Shown: piece after piece, positions 31,663 to 43,171 of the stretch
How positions within the stretch are numbered: position 1 is the first letter of the stretch
Layout: each line of letters starts with the position of its first letter
Assembly: GCA_028015205.1 (NCBI GenBank)
Contig: CM051514.1
Location: forward strand, 27,606,150-27,670,149
Length of the DNA stretch: 64,000 nt
From: Mytilisepta virgata
Taxonomy: Eukaryota; Mollusca; Bivalvia; Mytilida; Mytilidae
Reading direction: 5' to 3'
Position numbers and translations under genes: made by a program
Notes under the pieces: model-generated
Told to the model about the DNA's origin: nothing
Database searches by the model: none
The model's input: only the letters and a program-made list of their open reading frames with translations

Positions 31663-34600
31663 GAGCCTCTTTTTAAAAGTGGCCTGCCGCATGCATATAC
31701 TCTTACTTGTATATGCTAACGTAGTCTTATATAATAATAAGGGTCTAAAAGAGTATATCATAAACAAAATTCTAAATCATGAAATGTTAGCGATGCAGAT
31801 AATATTCCTCTCATTAGATTTAAAATTGAAAAAGATGAAACCGAAAGGGTATCTACATTGTAGAACACGCACCCTTAGATCTCTTTAGATAAACAATAAT
31901 ATAATTATGAGAACATGTTTTGAGGCCGACATTAATAAATTTTTATACCGGTTTTATCAATATAGGTTAGGTGAATTGGGAAAACATTTTATTTTGCACA
32001 ACCATTTCATTTCGGGTATCTGACAAAACTGCGAGACTGAGGACAATTCATGTTGTTTTTACCTTGGTCACTAATGCTAATTACATAAAAAATGTAAATT
32101 TCAAGCGTTTTTATGATTATGTGTATTCTTGAGATGATATTGTACCGGAGATAATACATTGTAACTTTTACATTTTTAAGACAACAAAATGTTTTAGGTT
32201 CGCAGCGAAAATTTATATTTTATTTTAGGTCTAATCTAATGTTTGGGGATGGTCATGCCGAATATCTATGTTTCTTTGTATCATACATCTACATTATCAA
32301 TTTGAAAACGCTATTACACTGATAATTACATGGGTCATTTGTTCAATAGACACTTTTTTATATGGGTCATTTTGTTCACTGTTTTAAATTTGTTAAATAT
32401 TAACCTTGTTACCTTTATACTGTAGCATGTTAATCTTTTATATTTTAAAAACAACCATTCAATCTATTTTTAAAAAATCTTTTATAATGCTGTATAACAT
32501 GTAGCTCAACAAAAAAATACACTTGCAACAATATTGATAGGCGTTTAGTGGAAACGTTCAATTGAATCGACGAACAAGAGATTTCGTTTTGGCTCAACTG
32601 GCTCAATTAATCCAAATTGTTACAATCTTTTACTTTGAGACGGTTGCACAAAATAAATTGAAAATCGGTATATAGGACTTTAATATATTTTTTTTATTCA
32701 TGTCAGTAACTAAAATGATGGCAAAAATCATTCCTAGTGTATGAATGGTTCAGCTTAGATGTAGAAATAAAAACTTTAATTGAAACCACTTTTCTAAATG
32801 GACGTAAAGTCTATAGTTATGGTGGATTGAATTTAAAGTTGCCTAAAAAACATCTGTGGGATAACATCTCACGTTTGAATATTTTAACAGGCCACATATA
32901 CACTATGCCCACCGTAATGATTGCAAATTTATCTTCCTACATTTAAATATCACGAATTAATACCCTATTCTGTTGATACTATTGATAAAATTTACCATCA
33001 TTTTCTTGAGTAATATTATTTTAAAATTTAAGACTATTTTTTTTTCACAACGCAAAGTCCAGAAAAAGATTGAAAAAGATTAAAGGGAAGTGGTTGTTCC
33101 GTGTCATATGAAACTGGTACATTTTACACAGTTTTGTTAAGCTATAAAGTATGTGGTCACAGTGCTAAAAAATGTTTCATTATAACCCACCTTTTTTTAC
33201 TATCTTGTTATTTCGGTTAAAGCGATATTTTGATTTAAAATTTCAAGAAATGAAGTATAATCTTTAAAACAAATGCAACATTCCTCAATATCTACAATGT
33301 AACTCTCATATGTTCATTGTGCTCCTACACAAGAAGATGCTCTTGTTAAGTGTTTATTGTGGGCTCTGCATATACCCAGAAGTAAATAAAAACTTAGAGG
33401 AGCGTCTCTTTTTTCTGTTTTTTTTTACCTGTCGTAACTCAATGTTTCACTTTCGTTCTACATCATAAACTGTATAATAAGTTTCCTGCTTACCTACTAG
33501 ACGATGGTTGTGGCATAGACGGAACTAAGTGGTTGTAATTTCAGTAGCCACCCATTGTACACATCAGACGTAAGGGAAATTAATTTGTATACGTAATCTT
33601 TTATTTCAGCTATACTTTACCTTTTCTTTAGTTTCTGTGCTTTGTAGTTTTAATTATGTATATTTTTGTATTCCTTTAGTTTTGTTATGTTCCATTCTCG
33701 TGACAAATGTTAGTTCGTATTGCCCCTTGATTTCGATTTTACTAACTTTTCCCACTATTTTGACACTTCGTTATTTTTTGAAGAATTTTTCATTATATTT
33801 GTTCAAGACGTAGACAGAAGGAAGGTGTAAGTGGATCATTTTTCTTATATATAATAATGTAGCTTTTGTAGCATTTGTTGCAACTTCCGATAAATAAATT
33901 AAAAAATTAACAACAAACAGCCTGTTTTATGGATCAGGAGACGTTAGACATGTAATTAAAAAACCCAAGTACATTTCAATCTTTTGCCTATTTAGAACAT
34001 TGACATTAATCATGCAGAATATAATATAAATTCTTTAGTTTTTAAATCCCGTATGCTATTTAAACAAATATCGTGGGAAATGTATATTGGTAGATTTAAA
34101 TTTTACACAATGTACACAGTTGATTATATGTTTTTTATTCCGAGCTGGCGTTTGTGTAACATGTGTAATGTGTTCCATTCTCATGATTTTGTCTATTCCG
34201 TGGATTTAGAATTACTATTTATTCAAACTGTTTTGTTGCTTCGGTATTTTTTTGTCGATATTTTTTTATCTTGTTTTGTTACATTTACATATGTAATTAA
34301 CATATTATGTTTTTATAAAATGAGTTAAAAATTAGATATGTAAAATGAATTTAAAATAATGTAAAACTGACTTTTCCCTTCTTTTCTTAATTTTGTCATT
34401 ATATTAACTATGTTAACTGACATCAAATCTTTCCGTAATCGATAAGAAGAAACACGGCGAATGTCGATGAAAGGAAAGAAATGCGTTCTGTTTAGGAAAG
34501 ACAGAGTTCGTCTCTCGGTATTAGTGGAGTTGACTCTATGTTATCATAGATTCTAAGCTTTATTTCCTTTGTTTGTTATCGTCCGTTTTTTGTCGTGTTC

Positions 34601-34860
34601 CACAAAAATGGTTGCTTGTAGTCTAAGCTAAATTTGGACAAGCCCTATATTTAAAAAAAGGCAAAGCAGTACGTTATGGCCAATACATACGATGTATGCA
34701 AGATAAGATATAACTTATTGTAACCTCGTTTTAGGTAATGTCAATTTTCTCGTGTGGAAATGTTGTAGTATTGATTCGCCATATTCCTTCTAACATTTAT
34801 TCCGTCTTTTCTATACAAAATAAATATCACATTACATTACAACTGACAAACACCCTAGGT
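31663..34860. other. Long non-coding stretch, presumably intron of the secreted gene
   Basis: AT-rich with no exon-like segment seen. Around 33490-33590 there is sequence resembling the region upstream of signal-peptide exon B (ttgtacacatcagacgta versus ttgtacacatctgacgta), but with no ATG at the equivalent place. At 33600-33790 and 34060-34320 there are fragments of a dispersed repeat type also present at 57360-57500 (gtgttccattctcatga; gttttgttgcttcggtattt). Confidence 0.45.
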
Positions 34861-34939
34861 GCATGTGTGTGTCTGTAAGGTGGAGGATTGAGTTTCAACA
34901 TTCATGTTTACAAAATGTAACCCACCATATTCTACATCT

Positions 34940-35420
34940 TCAGGTCCCAAGCCAAAGCTCTATACCTCGTCTACATATTATAATCCCACTCTACGGAGTG
35001 GGTGGTATACTGGATTCACGTTGTCCTTCCGTCTGTCGGTCTGTCCGTCCGTCCGATCAAACTCAAATTTTTCGTCACACTTATCTCGACTTCTCTGCAA
35101 CGGAATGTTTTGATTTGGCCTATAGCTTTATGACCATGAGTTGTCTCGTCTCTCCTATTTTCAGGTCTGTCAAGGAACCACTTCCTGTTTGCCAAAATTT
35201 TACAATACCTTATGTTTTCATGAAATTTTTCGTCAACCTTTTCTCGGCTTCTGTGCAGCGGAAAGTTTTGATATTTGGCCTGCAGCTTTATGACCATGAG
35301 TTGGATCGTGTCTTTTATTTTCAGATCTGTCAAGGAACCACTTCCTGTTTTCCGTTACTTAGAAATTGTACAATACCTTTAAGTTTGTTTTCCCAAGTTT
35401 CAAAATTAAAAAAGTGGGGG
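34940..35420 (+). repeat. Dispersed repeat with two tandem units of about 156 bp
   Basis: It starts with a short hairpin (cccactctacggagtggg) and a 'ccgtctgtcggtctgtccgt' run, then two units sharing 'agctttatgaccatgagttg' and 'ctgtcaaggaaccacttcct'. This is the opposite orientation of the type of repeat at about 355-676. A long open frame across it (34863-35423) follows the repeat and has no protein motif. Confidence 0.7.
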
Positions 35421-35423
35421 TAA

Positions 35424-38400
35424 ACTTTGCACGATAACACGTGCAACCTCATGTTGTTCTTTGTTTACAGTATCAATTACTGGATTGAGATTCGTGGTAA
35501 AATCTGCTATATATTTTTTAAAACATTTCCTGGGTTTTTCTTCCTACTAGTTTTTGCTTTTTTGTTGCTCTTCGTCGACACGCCCTAGATATATTAATTT
35601 CTCTTGTTCAATCTTTATTCTTTTGTTTTCATATACTTTCTTTTTATAAATACAAAATGTAGGGCAGTGATATTTATCAAAATGCAAGTTACTGTATAAA
35701 GAAAGCCAGAAATGACTAACACAAATTATTGTCTCTGCTTCAGTTCTCATGCAGTTGTATTTAGATCGGAATCAAGGAAGTCATTTATCTTCCTCGTTCT
35801 CGGGCTAAGTACTATACAAAACTTCTTCACCCATTAAATGCCAATAAATTTCAACAAGAATAATAAAGAATAGTTAATTAACAATATCGTCAATTTAATT
35901 GTTACGGATTAATCTAAAAGTTATTTAATTTGTGAAGTGAATTTTATATTTGATACACTGTTTCATGCTCAAATAAATAGAAATATGTTTTTTAATGAAT
36001 CGACTTGAATATTCATAGCTGATGAACTTAATACCCTTAAATGTGCTTTTAATTTGCAAAGTTTTGAAAGCATGAACAATGATTGAAAGTGAACACAGTT
36101 TTGATCTTAAAAAGTCTCGCTAGTAACCCACAGAAACTTAGTAGTTACTAAAATCGTTTCACAGTAAGGGCTACAAATATGAAACTATGTGCAGTTCTTT
36201 AAAAATTGCTCTTTCTCCTAATGATTTGAAGACTTTAAATTCAAACTGGCTTGTCACGAATACTGTTAATTTCTGTTGAACTCTATGACGAGATATCGAT
36301 AAACGCATTTACATTACTACTGTTCAGTGTCTGTACCAAGTCAGAATATCCTGACACTGTTGAGTTCATGTTTGTGTTTTGTACTCCTTTATGTTAATTT
36401 TTGTATGGAGTGTTGTCAGTTGGGTTGCTGTAATTGATTGGTATGTCATTGACCTTTTCTATTATCCATTTTTTTTTAAATTTATTTTCTTTGCTCAACA
36501 ATAATCAATTCTCCTTTCTTCACATAACCATACAATCTGTTTTCTGCTTTTTGGTCGGGTTGTTGTCTCTTTGACACATTCCCCGTTTGCTTTCTCTTTT
36601 CTAATCATTGAAATTCTGCACATTAATTTTCAATACTACGACGAACAACATCAGTATCAAAGTAATCCTAAATGAAACCAAAAATGGATCATACTGATTC
36701 TCCGTGACCTTTAGTGGGAAAGAATCAATTTTCTAAAATAACCCTTTTTAGCTATAGTCATGACCAAAACTGTAGAAAAACATTAAGTTACAGAAAAATC
36801 ATATGATGATATCCGACAAATGTTATTCAAGCGAACTACGTTCGTGAAAAAAAAATGAAAATAAAGTTTAAAACTGTACTTTGTTTACTTAATTTATTTA
36901 TAATATACAGGTTCAATATTTTCTAAATTTTAATTGTATTTACTCAGCGTTTAAGGACTTCTCTCTTAAATCTTTAAAATAACGATTTGGGACCAATGAC
37001 GGCAGACATTGATTTGAATTACGGAAGTTTGAAAGTCTTCCTTGTGTGAAATATACAGCAATAACCTGTTCAGTCTTACACTGCAACATGATATTTAAAA
37101 TCCAGATACTATTTCTCCGTGTTTAATTAATACTATGATATAAAGAAATTGAAATGATATTTCACGTTTTGGAGGGAACGATAAAAATAAATTAAACCAA
37201 GGCTTTCGCCCATTTTGTTAAAAATACATTTTAAGTGAGCGTGACGCAGGCTATTTATCGTTACGCATGAAGTGTAATACAAATCTTTGAGTATATACAA
37301 AAGGAAGTAGAACACTCTAGTTTATTTGTACTCATATTACGCGATACTGATTTAAACATATTTTCGACATTCATGACATTGTGACCGAGATAATTGTTAG
37401 GAAACCGACAAAATGTAATGTATAACTGGTATTAAGAGCAAGAATACATGAATATCAATCCTTTAAACTTCGTTGAACAGTAGGAGAAATGATATTTATA
37501 TTTAACATATACTTAGGACACAATAAAGGAAAATTGCATATACGGTACTGAAAGAGCATTGTCAGATGCATGATATGAAAAAGTTAAATGAATTTAAGAC
37601 CACTCAAACCAAAGAACATATATGAATTGGACATACAATTTAATTTCTAATTGATTCATCAAAATGCTACATACATGGTCAGCGTTAAATGCTAACTGAA
37701 CAGATATATACATTGTAGAGGGTTGTGAGAGAAGGTACAATTTTCCAAGCCCTCGGGCGAGTAAAATGTTGTCTTTAGGATACTATTAACATTGTCCGCA
37801 AATACCGGATTGAAAAAAATATTTCTGTCTTGTATTTTATGACATGTATGAGGAAATGTATTCTCGGAAAATGCTGAAAAAACATTATTTATATTCTTTT
37901 ACATTCCTACAATAACCATGCATATTTGGCCAAAATGCAGAGAGAACATTCAGACACATAAGAATGCACTGGAATCAAAACAATAAAGATTTGTTTTTTT
38001 AATTATATTTTTTCCTATAAATATGTAGTAAAAAAATGTGATAAAATAAACAATAAAAAAAACAAGAATTGATATCTGAGATTCATTTGAAAACAATTAT
38101 ACGAAATAGATGATGCAATGAAAGATTTGCATCACTATCCACTATTGCACTTAATGTGCGTAGTGGACAGTTTTCATATCAGGAAAATTATGTGATTTAT
38201 ACTTCGTTGAGTTTAATCAAATAATAAATCTTATTTTCATTCTTTATGTATCTTTGTGTATTGTATTTTTGTTTATGCTTAAATATCTTTTACTTCATAT
38301 TTTATCTTTTGTGTCGTTTTTCACAATAATGGAATTCAGTGTAAATAGTGTGCTCGACATCCTGATGGATATCAGCTTTTTTATAACATCTATTTGGTTA

Positions 38401-38549
38401 TTGGTTATATTACTAACCTGAAGAAATGTGTCTCAATCTTAGGTTGATACTTATAGTTGGTGAAACATATACCACAGGGGTTAAAGCGTTCATGTAGGAT
38501 TTAAGAAATATTTCACAAGGGCATGAATATTTTACCATGAGGGGTATCG
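35424..38549. other. Long non-coding stretch with one dispersed-repeat fragment
   Basis: At about 36320-36600 are 'gtctgtaccaagtcagaata' and 'ggtcgggttgttgtctcttt', two markers of a dispersed repeat also seen at 10160 and 40190. No coding signal elsewhere. Confidence 0.4.
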
Positions 38550-38697
38550 AAATTAACATTTTCCTACCGAAGGTCGATGGTTCTTTCCGGGTACTCCGGC
38601 TTCCTCCACCAATAAAAACTGGCCGCCACGAAATAGACAAATGTACTAAAAACGGCGTAAAACCCCAACTAAACAAACAAACAAACAAACATTATGT
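38550..38697 (+). mobile_element. 5'-truncated copy of SINE family 1
   Basis: From 'cctaccgaaggtcgatggtt' to a (caaa)n tail this matches the 3' part of the SINE at 20015 almost base for base, with only a few substitutions (ccgccacgaaatagacaa versus ccgccgcgaaatggccaa). The tRNA-like head is missing. The tail of five CAAA units is longer than that of the full copy. Confidence 0.9.
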
Positions 38698-39498
38698 AAA
38701 AATGTTTGTCAAACTGTCATTATGAATAGATTGGGCAAATCAGTTTTATTTTGAAAGCGTCTTGTTTTTTACTTAAGGTAACACGGTAGCGAATTGCATT
38801 TCTCCCGAGTTCTAAAATTTGTTGCACACTTTGTACTTTGGTTCTACATACATCGGAATATGAAAAAAAATGGGGGTCACTATTCTTGTTTTTTCGTATT
38901 CTGATTAGTAAATGTCAATTGTGGCCCTAACTTTACATTGATATACAAGGAAAATGTCAGTTTTTTTACTTATGCTTTCCTATTTTTCTATGGATGGATG
39001 TGTTTTAATATGCCAGTAAGTACCAAAAACTAATGTGATAACCAGGATTGTATATTGAATCCATGCATGTATGACGTTACGCGCGATGTTCATACCTTTG
39101 AAGACAAACAACGAGTTCTGCTATAAAACTGTCCAGAATTTTAAGAAAATATAGAAATTTATGCCAATGTATATATAAATTCTTGTAGATCTTAAATCGA
39201 AAGGTCAATTTTACTTATTTCAATTTTAATAAACTGTTATTCATAAATATTAGAAGCATTTAAAGATTGATTTACGGGAACATTTTTGCTATCCGATGTA
39301 TCATTTATCAAAAATATTTCAGCTTTACATCGGTCTTGTGGCCACAGTGGTAAAATTTTCTGACGTGACTTGTTGTGGCGTTATGATGATGTCATAAACA
39401 CATAAGCCCTTTTAAGTTCACAAAATTTTCCTGTCCCATGCAACTTTTTGCTATTTTCAGCCAATCATTAAAATTTCATGACACTTTCATGTTGGGTG

Positions 39499-39583
39499 AA
39501 TCAAATGTCACACTTGTGATTTTTTTAAACACTGCGACAATCAAATGTCACACTTGTGATTTTTTTTTAAACACTGCGACAAA
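39499..39583 (+). repeat. 40-bp tandem duplication
   Basis: 'tcaaatgtcacacttgtgat' followed by a T-run and aaacactgcgacaa starts at 39501 and again at 39541. The copies differ mainly in T-run length (7 versus 9). Non-coding. Confidence 0.92.
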
Positions 39584-39866
39584 TACCTTTTTTTATTCTT
39601 TCCTGAGTTAACTTTGGGTAGTTAAAAAACATTTTAAATCCAGTTATTAAATGTTATTTTCGTCTTCTTTATTTAAAAACAAAACTTATAAACATAACAT
39701 GAACAGTAAGAAAATTATATGCCTCTCGAAAAAGGTCACAAAAATGTCGCAGAGGTGATTTTCTTGAAATAACGCCTAATCCTGACAAGTTTCTTAAAAT
39801 CCTTTTGTTTTATTACACCGTAAGATATAAAAGAACAAAAAAATTCAACGAAACAATAATTATAGT

Positions 39867-40019
39867 ATAACTAATCTTGAAATGCGAATCTCTAACAATC
39901 TACAACGTGTTACCGAACAACACATTAATGCACGAGTGCGCGTAGCGCACGAGTGAATTATTCGTGTTTTTCGGTCACGAGTTGTAGATCTTTGGTATTC
40001 GAATTTCAAGATAAGTTAT
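39867..40019. mobile_element. Fold-back (MITE-like) element, about 150 bp
   Basis: The two halves are inverted copies: ataactaatcttgaaatgcg at the left end pairs with cgaatttcaagataagttat at the right end. Further in, caatctacaacgtgttaccg pairs with cggtcacgagttgtagatct with mismatches. The centre is a near-palindrome, gcacgagtgcgcgtagcgca. Almost no loop remains, so a transcript would fold into one long hairpin. Confidence 0.82.
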
Positions 40020-40641
40020 TTTGTTTATTACATTGAAATATTCCATGTATTCAGAATGGGTAAATTATCGAATGTGATTTCCGTCGGAAATCCTGATATT
40101 TAAACTCACTCAATGCAATAATACTTTTTATCTATTAGTTTTTCGAATACATGAGGTACTGGGGCTCCGTTTTCTACGTAAGGAAATGCCTGTACCAAGT
40201 CAGGAATATGACAGTAACCGTGTTCAGATCTAGAGTTATTTTCTTAAGCTCACCCTATTCGATGAATGAATCTTAACCGTTTTGTATATTAAATGAAATA
40301 AATGGAGGGTTAACTAATTTTTTAAAAATGAAGTTTTTTTTATCCAGTTTAGTTTTTATATACCTATTTATTTTAATCTGTAATTAATCTTATTAAACCA
40401 TGTTAAAGGTTGTGTAATCGTGCCGTTAGTGTAATTATACTGTTTTGTAAAATGCCGGTAGAAATTTGGAATTGTTTGTTACTTTATTTACAATTTTTTA
40501 AAAAGGAGGAAAAGTGTGTGAATCTATTTTTCTTGTTTTTGTTTTATTTTTATTTATTTATTTTTTTTGGCTATTGTTCATGTACTTATTTTTGAAAAAA
40601 ATACAATAAAAGGAGATAGAACTTCCTGAAATTGTTTTAAG

Positions 40642-40840
40642 TTATTCGGGATCATCGACAATGAGAAACCACGGATTGCATTTTTTACAAGCTAACGGCT
40701 CCGCTAAATACCCAAACTCTACAATTCGTCTGTCCTCATTCCACGAAATAGAGTCTGAATCAGTCTGAATTTCCAAAGTACTGGTTTTTACTGGAATTTC
40801 ATCATCTACTTTTCTTTTTTTTTCCAAATGAACGTGCCCT
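40642..40840 (-). pseudogene. N-terminal fragment of a Mutator-like transposase (tentative)
   Basis: The - strand has EKKRKVDDEIPVKTSTLEIQ, then SWNEDRRIVEFGYLAEPLACK, CNPWFLIVDDPE and a stop. 'RR-I-V-E-x-x-x-L-A-x-x-L-x-C-x-x-C' is how a large family of Mutator-like transposase-domain proteins begins in molluscs and other invertebrates, as I recall. Only the first about 60 residues survive; the Cys-rich continuation and the catalytic core are gone. An ATGGCGGAGAAGCGG just upstream (about 40875) is in a different frame across an A-run, so the true start may be there. The family call comes from memory of one motif. Confidence 0.5.
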
Positions 40841-40879
40841 TTTTTAAGACTGCATGCGCCGCTTCTCCGCCATGTTCAA

Positions 40880-42020
40880 ATGCAGGACTGAAACGTCTTA
40901 CGGGGTTTACCTTGTACGTCACAATTTAAAGTATACACATTCCCGCAAATTTGCAGTTTTATTTCCTGATATGACTATAAACGATATAAAATGTCAGTAT
41001 TTAAAATTGCGAACATATTACACGATCATATTATACACAACATATTTATCAGTAATAGGTTTTTTTATTAGTTAATTTTCACACAAGTCTGCTATTTTCT
41101 CTGTTGTTTGTTTTTCTTATATGTTTCATTTGAAACACATCTAAGTAAAACATAATTTTGTAATTGAATATGATGCGCATAGAAAGCGACGCTAAAATGA
41201 AGGTAGCTTTAATATATAATCATACATATTTGCAAATTTTTAATAAAGAAACATTTTGTCTTTCAATTATTGTGTACAAGACTGAGGCAAATTGTTTGTT
41301 TAATTCGTTCTTAGTATTTATAAAACATCAAGTTTTATGTTTTCCGTCAATTTCATGGACGTCGACAACAGCAGGAACGATAACTCATGGCGTAACGTCA
41401 TTCGGTATCGTGTAACCTTAACTGTACAATAAATTAACCCATGGTGGTTGTACAGAACACAAACAAGTGCGGGTAGTTGAATATGGACGAATACGTATGT
41501 GCTTTATAGTGGTATTTTCATATTGGATTATAGTTGATGTATCCGTCAAACAACTTTCCAAGAAAACAATCACTGATAAGTCAGCCAGTTGATTAAATAT
41601 ACATGTATACAGTTTTCAATATTAAAATCATGGAAATTCATGGACAAGCAAATTCAAATCACAGATTGGGTATCCATTTATTAATTTACTGACCTGTTAA
41701 ATGGAAAGATTATTGTTAATAAGCACTTTTTAGTTCATTCATTTATTGGGTAAAATGGAAACACTAGACAAACATAAGAACACAAAAATACCAACAGATA
41801 TAGAAAATAAAAGGATAACAGTAAATTGTTTTCCCTACATGAGAATGATAATTCTGTAAACACATCACAATTATCTATTATTATGTAACTACAGAAAGCC
41901 TAAAACATTTTTCCATCAATTTTCTTATGCAGCAGATTTAAAAAGTTTTGTATAAATTATAGCAGAAATTTCAACATGGTATTTTGATGAATACGCCAAA
42001 TTTCAATCAAGCGTCACATT
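40880..42020. other. Non-coding stretch
   Basis: No recognisable gene. Open frames at 40854-41075 and 41164-41415 have no motif, and neither shows convincing splice borders. Confidence 0.4.
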
Positions 42021-42023
42021 CTC

Positions 42024-42320
42024 GCTGGTTTCGTGGAAGCGTGCTCTCGTCGAGTGCTGAAGGTCGCGGTTTCGATCTCCGACAGGATCAAACCAAAGAC
42101 ATTAAAACTGGTATTTGCTGCTTCTCCTCCGAGCACGCGGCATCAAGGAGTACGAGCAAATGTATGGTCGGGTTGGAGTCAGTATAATGTGTCCGAGTTA
42201 GGTGATATATCTTCCTGAGGACTGTTACCTCGTGAGCTACCACGTTATGTCCGGCTCAACGCGTCGGTCTTGTATAAAGCCGGGTTCATATTCATGTCAT
42301 ATAAACAAGTTCTCCTCCTG
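42024..42320 (+). mobile_element. tRNA-derived SINE (family 2)
   Basis: The head has an A-box-like TGGTTTCGTGG (about 42026-42036) and a clear B-box-like GGTTTCGATCTCC (42068-42080), 32 bp apart as in tRNA genes. The body includes 'gctgcttctcctccgagcac' and 'gttacctcgtgagctaccac', then 'gtcatataaacaagttctcc'. The tRNA arms do not all pair, so this is a SINE and not a tRNA gene. Confidence 0.78.
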
Positions 42321-43102
42321 ATACGCACTTAATGGTTGCCACTGGACGTTACTAGTTCACCCATCTATCAATAATTTAAGTATCTGTGCATCTCTTGTAC
42401 CATTGTTAAAGTGGCAGGCAATATCATGGGACTTAATGGGAGAAAAAAATCACTCATCGAAAACGTAGTTGTAGGAATATAACTGACAATATCTAATGTT
42501 GCAAGTACTTTGACTCATAGAATGGAAATGTATCAACTTTGAAATCATAAGCAGGACATGCGACAAATAGGTACAACATGTACATAAAAATGCTGAAATC
42601 GACCATCGGTAAAAAAATATTTATATGTATATTTTGAATAAGTTTCAGTACAGATTTGTCTTACACTTTTTGATAGTTGATATATCCATACAATAATTTG
42701 TATTTATTTATTTAAATGCATATTATGCCCATATGGGCCAAGCATTACATGAAAAAACAAAGTGTTCATGTACATGAAGCATACCGTATCATGGACATGT
42801 ATTTATAACTCTTACTAGAATACCTGATACAAATAGTGCAAATCCGGCGTATAGTCAAGGGGGCAGGCGAGTATTTGCACCGGAAGGGAACATAGGGTAC
42901 ATATTTTATGTAATCAACCCCTCCCACAGTTTTTAACCCAAATCTTGGAACATTGAAAATAACTTCTAGAGTCGCTGCTAGTTCAAGATGACTATAACAA
43001 AAAATAAGAAATTTTATAATAACTGTTTTTATACACAAAGGTATATTCTTTGAGCAGAATAATGTGAAATAAGGACATGAGAAAGTTTCTTTTATTTTTC
43101 AG
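42321..43102. other. Non-coding stretch upstream of the first body exon
   Basis: Intron of the secreted gene. No repeats or exons recognised apart from the polypyrimidine acceptor cttttatttttcag ending at 43102. Confidence 0.5.
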
Positions 43103-43171
43103 ACAAGTGTGTTCAAGAACTGTTTGTGGATGGAGATGGGAAAGACGATGTGTTTATAGTACATGGCAAGG
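43103..43171 (+). CDS. Secreted EMI/EGF protein, exon 2 (EMI-like module, first half)
   Basis: It follows an excellent acceptor and ends GG|GTACGT. Read in phase 2 from either signal exon it gives GQVCSRTVCGWRWERRCVYS then TWQG: three cysteines, and a Trp/Arg-rich pattern. With exon 3 it makes a compact domain with the CxxxxCxWRWxxxC start and the CC-G-W end of EMI-like modules. Length is 69 nt, a multiple of three, so skipping it would keep frame. EMI domains occur at the N-terminus of extracellular matrix and receptor proteins; that fits the signal peptide in front and EGF modules behind. Confidence 0.8.

Noticed and set aside
34863..35423. 186-residue open frame on +
   Set aside because: It runs through a dispersed non-coding repeat with two tandem units; no protein motif and an overlapping open frame on the other strand.
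41164..41415. 83-residue open frame as a possible exon of the secreted gene
   Set aside because: Wrong position relative to phase, no flanking acceptor/donor, and no cysteine pattern.
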